Origin: Omnitrophica bacterium GWA2_41_15
Lineage (GTDB): Bacteria; Omnitrophota; Gorgyraeia; Gygaellales; Profunditerraquicolaceae
Assembly (NCBI GenBank): GCA_919902045.1
Contig: CAKKSP010000020.1
Span: forward strand, 1 to 33,331
Length of the DNA stretch: 33,331 nt
Direction of reading: 5' to 3'
In this document: piece by piece, positions 27,742-33,331 of the stretch
Position numbering within the stretch: position 1 is the first letter of the stretch
How the letters are laid out: each line of letters opens with the position of its first letter
Translations under genes and position numbers: made by a program
Notes under the pieces: generated by a model
What the model was told of the DNA's origin: nothing
Database searches by the model: none
Seen by the model: the letters and a program-made list of their open reading frames with translations, nothing else

Positions 27742-28734
27742 ATGGGTATAAAATGGAAAGATTTTCAACTGCCTAATCGGCTTGAGTGTGATGAGGCCAG
27801 CTACACCAATACATACGGGAAATTCTATGCCGCACCTTTTGAGAAAGGTTATGGCGTAACATTAGGAAATTCTCTGCGCAGGGTACTGCTTTCTTCTATC
27901 GAGGGAAGCGCTGTAACTGCGGTAAAGTTTGACGGAGTCCAGCATGAGTTCAGCACTATCCCGGGCGTTCTTGAGGATACTCCGGAAATAATCTTAAACA
28001 TTAAGAGCCTTATTCTTAATTCTCACTCTAAGATTCCTAAAACTATCGTCATCAAAAAAGATACTAAAGGGAATGTTTTGGCTTCTGATATTAAGGTGGA
28101 TGAAACGATAGAGGTGATTAATCCTGATCTGCATATCGCCACTCTTACTAAAGATGCGAAGTTTCACGTAGAGATGGAAGTTGCCCGCGGCAGGGGTTAT
28201 GTGCCGGCAGAGGCAAATAAAAAAGAAGATCATGCTGTAGGAACAATTTCGATTGATTCTATTTTTACTCCGATAAAAAAGGTAAATTTTTCAGTTGAGA
28301 ATACCCGCGTCGGGCAGCGCACTGATTATGACCGCCTGATTTTAGAAATTTTTACAAACGGGTCAATTTCACCAAAAGATGCCCTGTTGTATGCTTCTAA
28401 TATTTTGCAGAGGCATTTTGACATCTTTGTGAATTTCGGACAGCTTCCTGAAGAAGCTCAGGAAGAAGAGCTTGAGATGACAAAGGAAGAATCAGCGCTT
28501 TATGAAAAATTACGCCTTCCTATTTCGGAGCTTGAACTTTCTGTGCGTAGCTCAAATTGCCTTCGCGAAGCAAATATAAAAAGCATCGCAGAGCTGGTTA
28601 AGCACGGTGAAGAAGAGATGCTTGGGCTTAAAAATTTTGGGAAGAAATCTTTAACGGAAATAAAAGAGTTGATCGTAGGGATGGGGTTGACTCTTGGAAT
28701 GCAGATAGATCCTAAAAAACTAAAGAAGGCTTAA
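27742..28734 (+). CDS. rpoA: DNA-directed RNA polymerase subunit alpha
   Basis: The 330-residue protein has the assembly domain (GYGVTLGNSLRRVLLSSIEG near residues 35-55, then VRGRGYVPA-like VARGRGYVPAE). A linker is followed by a C-terminal domain with R269 in SVRSSNCL, matching the UP-element contact residue R265 of E. coli, and LKNFGKKSLTEIKELI. Together with rpoB and rpoC in the same cluster, all three large core subunits are encoded in one run. Confidence 0.98.
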   Translation: MGIKWKDFQLPNRLECDEASYTNTYGKFYAAPFEKGYGVTLGNSLRRVLLSSIEGSAVTAVKFDGVQHEFSTIPGVLEDTPEIILNIKSLILNSHSKIPKTIVIKKDTKGNVLASDIKVDETIEVINPDLHIATLTKDAKFHVEMEVARGRGYVPAEANKKEDHAVGTISIDSIFTPIKKVNFSVENTRVGQRTDYDRLILEIFTNGSISPKDALLYASNILQRHFDIFVNFGQLPEEAQEEELEMTKEESALYEKLRLPISELELSVRSSNCLREANIKSIAELVKHGEEEMLGLKNFGKKSLTEIKELIVGMGLTLGMQIDPKKLKKA

Positions 28735-28738
28735 ATAT

Positions 28739-29296
28739 ATGAGACATGCAAAGAGAAGGCATCAACTGAACCGTTTTACCAGCTGGAATAAAGCAACTTT
28801 AAAAAGTTTAGCCAGGAACCTGCTTTTACATGAGAGCATTAAAACTACTAAGGCTCGCGCTTTGGCAGTGCGCCCTTTATTTGAAAAACTGATTACTCTT
28901 GGTAAAGAAAATACGCTTACTGCGCGCAGAAGGGCATTTACTGTCCTTGGCGATCATGCGCTTGTAAAATTATTATTTGATGATATTGCCAAACGTTTTA
29001 TCGGCCGCACCGGCGGATATATACGTATTCTGTCTTTAGGAAAAAGGCGCGGAGATGACGCAGAAATTGTTATATTTGAGTTGACCGAAATCAAAGCGAA
29101 GAAAAAAGCTAAGGCGCATAAAGAGGCAAAAGGCGTTCAGGCAGAAACTCAGGAAATACAAGAAGCAGAAATAAAAGAAGAAACTCCTCATGTGCATCAT
29201 GAAGAGAGGCAAAAGCATCATGAGCCAAAGAAACCCTCAAAGAAATTCTTAGGTGGTTTACGTAGTATTTTTAAAAAAGAGCGAGATTCATTATAA
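28739..29296 (+). CDS. rplQ: 50S ribosomal protein L17 with C-terminal extension
   Basis: Residues 1 to about 117 are a normal L17 (MRHAKRRHQLNRFTSWNKAT, TTKARALAVRPLFEKLIT, then the C-terminal core DDAEIVIFELTE). About 68 residues follow that the family core does not need. First comes a Lys/Ala then Glu/Gln-rich stretch, then a His-rich patch (HVHHEERQKHHEPKK), and a final basic, amphipathic-looking segment with FLGGLRSIFKKER. L17 sits at the tunnel exit, so the tail would lie where nascent chains and membranes meet. That location is known; its role here is inference. Confidence 0.95.
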   Translation: MRHAKRRHQLNRFTSWNKATLKSLARNLLLHESIKTTKARALAVRPLFEKLITLGKENTLTARRRAFTVLGDHALVKLLFDDIAKRFIGRTGGYIRILSLGKRRGDDAEIVIFELTEIKAKKKAKAHKEAKGVQAETQEIQEAEIKEETPHVHHEERQKHHEPKKPSKKFLGGLRSIFKKERDSL

Positions 29297-29297
29297 T

Positions 29298-29328
29298 CGC
29301 ATAGCACCGGAGAAAAAGCGGTTATGCG
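29298..29328 (+). promoter_or_regulatory. Possible hairpin over the aminotransferase start
   Basis: CGCATA (29298-29303) and ACCG (29306-29309) can pair with TATGCG (29323-29328) and CGGT (29319-29322), giving ten base pairs with a two-base bulge. The candidate ribosome binding site GGAG is in or next to the loop, and the ATG is buried in the stem. It lies at the junction between the ribosomal cluster and the metabolic genes. There is no T-run, so it is not an intrinsic terminator. A regulatory role is conjecture from pairing alone. Confidence 0.4.
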
Positions 29329-30499
29329 TATAGATATAAGGCTTGCGGAACGCGTAAAAAAGGTTAATCCTTCTTCTACTTTAGTTATTACGAAAAAAGC
29401 TAAAAAGCTAAAAGCTGAAGGGAAGGATATCGTTAATTTTGCTGCTGGCGAGCCGGACTTTGATACTCCTGATTTTATCAAAGACGCGGCAATCCTTGCA
29501 ATAAAAACAGGTTTTACCAAATACACTCCCACCACAGGCACAGATGAGCTGAAGCAGCTTATCTGTGCTAAATTTAAAAGAGATAATAATCTAGAATATT
29601 CTCCAAGCCAGGTAGTGGTTTCAAACGGAGCAAAACACAGCATCTATAATATTTTTATGGTGTTAGTGGATAGGTTCGATGAAGTGCTCATACCAACGCC
29701 TTTTTGGGTAAGTTATCCGGAGATGGCGCATCTTTGTGAAGCAAATCCGCGTTTTATCAAAACCTCTCCTAAAAATAATTTTAAGTTGACTTCTGAGGAC
29801 CTGGAGAAAAATATTACTCCAAAGTCAAAGATTTTGGTGCTTAATTCTCCTTCTAATCCCAGCGGATGCGTTTATAGTATAAATGAACTTCAGGAGATTG
29901 CGCGTATCTGCGTGAAAAATAAAATTTTTGTTATTTCAGATGAAATCTATGAGAAAATTATTTACGATAATCTTGCGCAAATTTCTATAGGTTCATTAAA
30001 TAAGGATATTTACGATCTTACTATTACTGTAAACGGTTTATCTAAAAGTTATTCTATGACCGGATGGCGTATTGGTTATCTTGCCGGGCCACAGGATATC
30101 GTCGATTCTATTTCAAATCTTCAGGATCATTCCACATCTTGTCCGGTATCTATTTCTCAGAAAGCTGCCTTGGCTGCTTTAGGTATGCAGGATGAATTTT
30201 TAAGCGTGATGAGGCAGGAATTCCAGAAGCGCCGCGATTTGATAGTATCCCGATTAGCAAAAATGAAAAAAATTGGATACGTAATACCTCAAGGTGCATT
30301 TTATATTTTCTGCGATATCTCAAAGACTAAACTTGATTCCATGACTTTTGCTAACCGGCTTCTTGATGAAGCAGAAATCGCAGCTATTCCGGGAAACAGT
30401 TTTGGCCGCGATGACTATGTGCGTTTTAGTTTTGCCACTTCCACAGAGCAGATAGAAAAAGGTATGGATCGACTTGAAAAATGGTTAGAAAAAATTTAA
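29324..30499 (+). CDS. aspC: Class I PLP-dependent aminotransferase, aspartate aminotransferase-like
   Basis: The 391-residue enzyme belongs to fold type I aminotransferases. N178 (in NSPSNPSG), D206 and the PLP-binding K241 (in GLSKSYSMTGWRIGY) are in place, and an arginine in YVRFSFA near residue 366 would hold the substrate carboxylate. The N-terminal AAGEPDFDTPDFI resembles the aspartate/prephenate aminotransferase branch (AspB type). The exact amino donor and acceptor cannot be fixed from sequence, and the symbol is provisional. It overlaps the dehydratase gene by 19 bases, implying co-expression, perhaps for branched-chain or related amino acid synthesis. Confidence 0.85.
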   Translation: MRIDIRLAERVKKVNPSSTLVITKKAKKLKAEGKDIVNFAAGEPDFDTPDFIKDAAILAIKTGFTKYTPTTGTDELKQLICAKFKRDNNLEYSPSQVVVSNGAKHSIYNIFMVLVDRFDEVLIPTPFWVSYPEMAHLCEANPRFIKTSPKNNFKLTSEDLEKNITPKSKILVLNSPSNPSGCVYSINELQEIARICVKNKIFVISDEIYEKIIYDNLAQISIGSLNKDIYDLTITVNGLSKSYSMTGWRIGYLAGPQDIVDSISNLQDHSTSCPVSISQKAALAALGMQDEFLSVMRQEFQKRRDLIVSRLAKMKKIGYVIPQGAFYIFCDISKTKLDSMTFANRLLDEAEIAAIPGNSFGRDDYVRFSFATSTEQIEKGMDRLEKWLEKI

Positions 30500-31749
30500 C
30501 TCCCTCCACAATCGCTGAAAAAATATTAAGTAATCATGCCGGTCAACAATTAAAAGCTGGTGATTTTGCAGTTTGCAAAGTCGATTTTGCTTTTGGCCAG
30601 GACGGTACTTCCTCAATTATCATTGATCGCGTTAAAGAGCTTGGATTAAATCAGTTCAAAACTAAATTTTGCATGGTAATCGACCACAGCGCTCCTTCGC
30701 CAAGTGAAGGGGTTTCGCGCGTACATAAGAAAATGCGGGATTTCGCTCAAAGCTGGAGAACAAAAATTTTTGATATTGGCTGTGGAGTATGCCATCAGGT
30801 AATTCCTGAGTCAGGTAATATTTTGCCCGGAGATTTAGTCTTGGGCGCAGATTCACATACTTGTACTTACGGAGCTTTGGGTATATTTTCTACAGGCGTA
30901 GGTTCAACTGATCTTGCGATTGCCCTGGCTACCGGAAAGAATTGGTTTAAGGTGCCCGCTACTTATAAAATCATAGTGAAGGGGAAACTCCCGAAAGGAG
31001 TATTTGCAAAAGATATTATCCTTCATATTATCACCGATCTTAAGGCAGATGGTGTTACTTATAAAGCAGTTGAATTTGCCGGGCCTGTTATCGATAACTT
31101 AGGCATAGATGGCAGGATGACTATTTCAAATATGGTAGTAGAAATGGGTGCAAAAGTAGGTATTATGCCGGTTGATAAAAAGACAATCGATTGGTTTAAG
31201 AAGTACTCGCCAGGGAAAAAAATTAAACCCATTAATGCTGATACAGGCGCTAATTATGAAAAAGTTCTGGAGTATGATATTACCCATCTTAAGCCGCAGG
31301 TTTCAAGGCCGCATAGCGTAGATAGCGCAGTTCCTGTAGCAGAGCTTAAAGATGTATTTATCCAGGAGGCATTTTTAGGGACTTGCACTAATGGCAGGAT
31401 TACTGATTTAGCCGTGGCTTGCAAAATTATTAAAGGAAAACAGGTCCATCCTAATGTGAAATTTATCGTTGCAGCAGCGTCGCGTTCGATTTATCTTGAA
31501 GCACTTAAAGAAGGATACGTTGATATTTTTATCAAAGCCGGTGCGGTAGTTGTGGTGCCGGGGTGCGGGCCTTGTGTTGGTACTCATAACGGAGTGCCGG
31601 CTGACGGAGAATCAGTAATATCTACTGCCAACCGTAATTTTAAAGGACGTATGGGGAATCCCAATTCCTTTATTTATCTTGGTTCACCTGCAACTGTGGC
31701 AGCTTCTGCATTAAAAGGTAAAATTACTGATCCACGTACCTACCTTTAA
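30481..31749 (+). CDS. leuC: 3-isopropylmalate dehydratase-type large subunit (aconitase superfamily)
   Basis: This 422-residue protein is a short, archaeal-type large subunit of the isopropylmalate dehydratase/homoaconitase family. LGADSHTCTYGALG (121-134) and GTCTNGRITDL (300-310) are present, and C302, C362 and C365 are the expected 4Fe-4S ligands. It would isomerise 2-isopropylmalate to 3-isopropylmalate in leucine synthesis, or homocitrate/homoaconitate in related pathways. Large subunits alone do not separate these. The start overlaps the aminotransferase gene. Its small subunit partner is encoded about 1.1 kb downstream, beyond a pilus ATPase gene. Confidence 0.88.
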   Translation: MVRKNLTPSTIAEKILSNHAGQQLKAGDFAVCKVDFAFGQDGTSSIIIDRVKELGLNQFKTKFCMVIDHSAPSPSEGVSRVHKKMRDFAQSWRTKIFDIGCGVCHQVIPESGNILPGDLVLGADSHTCTYGALGIFSTGVGSTDLAIALATGKNWFKVPATYKIIVKGKLPKGVFAKDIILHIITDLKADGVTYKAVEFAGPVIDNLGIDGRMTISNMVVEMGAKVGIMPVDKKTIDWFKKYSPGKKIKPINADTGANYEKVLEYDITHLKPQVSRPHSVDSAVPVAELKDVFIQEAFLGTCTNGRITDLAVACKIIKGKQVHPNVKFIVAAASRSIYLEALKEGYVDIFIKAGAVVVVPGCGPCVGTHNGVPADGESVISTANRNFKGRMGNPNSFIYLGSPATVAASALKGKITDPRTYL

Positions 31750-31766
31750 AAATAGGGAGGAAGCGC

Positions 31767-32813
31767 ATGGAAATAAAAGATTTGTTAGTGATGTGTATCG
31801 AGAAGCAAGCCTCTGACCTGCATTTAACGGAAAGAGAGCCTCCGATTTTGCGTATTGACGGAAAATTACAACGCCTCAACTATCCTCCGTTATCCCGAGA
31901 TGACCTAAAAAAAACAATTTATAGTATTTTGACAAATTTTCAAAAAGAAATGTTTGAGCGTGACCTGGAGCTTGATTTTTCACTTGCCCTTCAGGGGCTT
32001 GATCGATTTCGGGTTAATGTCCACATGCAGAAGGGTGTAGTAGAAGCAGCGTTTAGGCGTGTGCCTTTAGAGATTCCGAGTATTGATCAGCTTGGCCTTC
32101 CCCAGGTAGCATATGACCTGGCACGTAAATCAAACGGTTTAGTTTTAGTTACCGGGCCAACGGGTGTTGGTAAGACCACTACACTTGCGGCTATGATTGA
32201 GCTGATTAACAATGAAAGGGAAAACCTGATCCTTTGTATTGAAGATCCGATTGAATTTGTGCATTACAATAAAAAATCAGTAATAAAACAAAGAGAAGTT
32301 TATTCAGACACCCATTCTTTTGCAGAATCTTTACGCCATGCGCTTAGGCAGGATCCTAATGTTATAGTAGTAGGTGAGATGCGCGATTTGGAGACTATAT
32401 CTACTACACTTACTGCCGCTGAAACCGGCCATTTAGTTTTAGCGACACTCCACACTCCTGATGCTCCTCAAACTATAGAGCGTATTATTGACGTATTTCC
32501 TTCGCATCAGCAGCAGCAGGTTAAATTGCAGTTAGCAGACTGTTTGCAGGGTGTAATTTCACAGCTCTTACTTCCGCATGCTTCAGGAAAAGGAAGAGTG
32601 CTTGTTACAGAAGTAATGGTGGCTACTGCTGGTATTCGTAATTTAATCAGAGAGCAGGAGATTGAACAGATTCCTACGCTTATGCAGACCGGAAGTCAAT
32701 ATGGGATGAAGACCATGGATAAGCATTTAAAAGAACTTTTTCAGCGCGGGATTATTACTTTAGATGCAGCAATGACCAAAGTTAAGAATATAGAGGAATT
32801 TAAACACCTATAA
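31767..32813 (+). CDS. pilT: PilT-type twitching motility / pilus retraction ATPase
   Basis: The 348-residue protein is a complete hexameric secretion ATPase of the PilT branch. An N-terminal PAS-like domain (SDLHLTEREPPILRIDGKL) precedes the Walker A GPTGVGKTT at 130-138. The Asp box follows (EDPIEFVH), then the Walker B region VIVVGEMRD with E204, and the His box (TGHLVLATLHT). The PilT-specific AGIRNLIRE is at 289-296. It powers type IV pilus disassembly at the inner membrane. AGGGAGG gives a strong ribosome binding site. It lies between the two dehydratase subunit genes, which is unusual. Confidence 0.93.
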   Translation: MEIKDLLVMCIEKQASDLHLTEREPPILRIDGKLQRLNYPPLSRDDLKKTIYSILTNFQKEMFERDLELDFSLALQGLDRFRVNVHMQKGVVEAAFRRVPLEIPSIDQLGLPQVAYDLARKSNGLVLVTGPTGVGKTTTLAAMIELINNERENLILCIEDPIEFVHYNKKSVIKQREVYSDTHSFAESLRHALRQDPNVIVVGEMRDLETISTTLTAAETGHLVLATLHTPDAPQTIERIIDVFPSHQQQQVKLQLADCLQGVISQLLLPHASGKGRVLVTEVMVATAGIRNLIREQEIEQIPTLMQTGSQYGMKTMDKHLKELFQRGIITLDAAMTKVKNIEEFKHL

Positions 32814-32816
32814 AAC

Positions 32817-32853
32817 CGACCTACGCGGTCAAAAATTTCGACCGCGTAGGTCG
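32817..32853. repeat. Palindromic element, copy 4 (pilT-leuD spacer)
   Basis: CGACCTACGCGGTC (32817-32830) pairs with GACCGCGTAGGTCG (32840-32853) in a perfect 14-bp stem around AAAAATTTC. It begins four bases after the pilT stop and ends 14 bases before the leuD ATG. This copy lies outside the ribosomal protein cluster, so the element is not tied to ribosomal genes. Its right arm is identical to those of copies 1 and 2; the left arm has lost the last G. Confidence 0.9.
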
Positions 32854-32867
32854 AAAATGTAAAATTT

Positions 32868-33331
32868 ATGAAAATAAACGGTGAAGCGATAAAACTTGGG
32901 AATGATATAAACACGGATTTTATTATTTCCGGAAGGTACAAATTTGCCATTACCGACATGAAAGAGTTGGCTAAGCATATCATGGAGGATATTGACCCGG
33001 AATTCCCAAAAAAAGTTATATCGGGGAAATCTATTATTGTGGCTGGACGGAATTTTGGCATGGGTTCATCGCGCGAGCAAGCTCCACTTGTTATTAAAGA
33101 ATGCGGAATTTTAGCAGTAGTAGCATCTTCATTTGCGCGCATATTCTATCGCAATGGATTTAATATCGGCCTGCCGTTAATTGAGATCGATACATCTTTA
33201 ATTGATGAAAAAGACAATCTCGAGATTGATCTGGATAATGGTATAGTGCGTAATCTTACAAAAAATACTGAAGTAAAGATTAAACCGCTTCCTGAATTTA
33301 TACAGGAGCTTGTAAAAGAAGGCGGGATTGT
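32868..33331 (+). CDS. leuD: 3-isopropylmalate dehydratase-type small subunit (3' truncated by window edge)
   Basis: The reading frame is open from the ATG to the window end (154 complete codons). It encodes the swivel domain of an aconitase-family small subunit: GNDINTDFI near the start, and the active-site loop FGMGSSREQAP at 63-73 with S67, S68 and R69. The substrate-recognition loop after the conserved arginine reads GRYKFA (Y24-A27), not a YLRL-, YLRT- or YLVY-type sequence, so the substrate is uncertain. Small subunits of this class are about 160-170 residues, so only the last few are missing. No clear Shine-Dalgarno precedes it, and a palindromic element ends 14 bases upstream. Confidence 0.88.
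   Translation, partial: MKINGEAIKLGNDINTDFIISGRYKFAITDMKELAKHIMEDIDPEFPKKVISGKSIIVAGRNFGMGSSREQAPLVIKECGILAVVASSFARIFYRNGFNIGLPLIEIDTSLIDEKDNLEIDLDNGIVRNLTKNTEVKIKPLPEFIQELVKEGGI

Noticed and set aside
9939-32853. The four related palindromes as a CRISPR array
   Set aside because: Copies are 3 to 12 kb apart with genes between them, and there is no regular spacer pattern.

Overview
The window is 33.3 kb of bacterial chromosome. It carries one near-complete translation and transcription gene cluster followed by a short metabolic and pilus-motor segment. Every convincing gene lies on the + strand, and I see no tRNA, rRNA, insertion sequence, transposase or CRISPR array. Composition is AT-leaning and looks even throughout. 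The likely host is a member of the Planctomycetes-Verrucomicrobia-Chlamydiae (PVC) assemblage, possibly Omnitrophota. This is an inference from the unusual switch I region of EF-Tu, the absence of a ribosomal protein L30 gene and general protein character. It was not tested by any database search.

Layout: the end of nusG, then rplK-rplA-rplJ-rplL-rpoB-rpoC (1-9932); rpsL-rpsG-fusA-tuf (9995-14202); the S10 block rpsJ-rplC-rplD-rplW-rplB-rpsS-rplV-rpsC-rplP-rpmC-rpsQ (14218-19280); the spc block rplN-rplX-rplE-rpsZ-rpsH-rplF-rplR-rpsE-rplO-secY (19277-24530); adk-map-infA-rpmJ (24530-26248); and the alpha block rpsM-rpsK-rpsD-rpoA-rplQ (26284-29296). In many bacteria these are several separate operons. 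Here they are fused head to tail with spacers mostly between 0 and 35 nt and many overlaps, which suggests extensive co-transcription and translational coupling. Products cover much of the ribosome, RNA polymerase beta, beta' and alpha, factors EF-G, EF-Tu and IF-1, the SecY channel, adenylate kinase and methionine aminopeptidase.

From 29324 to the end come a class I aminotransferase, the large subunit of an isopropylmalate-type dehydratase, a PilT-type ATPase, and the 3'-truncated small subunit of the dehydratase. The pilus motor gene therefore sits between the two halves of one enzyme.

No gene-free stretch exceeds 130 bases, but several short spacers are informative. Four (rpoC/rpsL, rpsS/rplV, rpsZ/rpsH, pilT/leuD) contain copies of one palindromic element built on CGACC-TACGC-GGTCG and its reverse complement. 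One copy carries compensatory base changes. The rpsH/rplF spacer (126 nt) holds tandem and flanking direct repeats unrelated to that element. The rplJ/rplL spacer (101 nt) is a GC-rich, hairpin-prone sequence. These spacers are the most novel part of the window; the genes themselves are largely orthodox.
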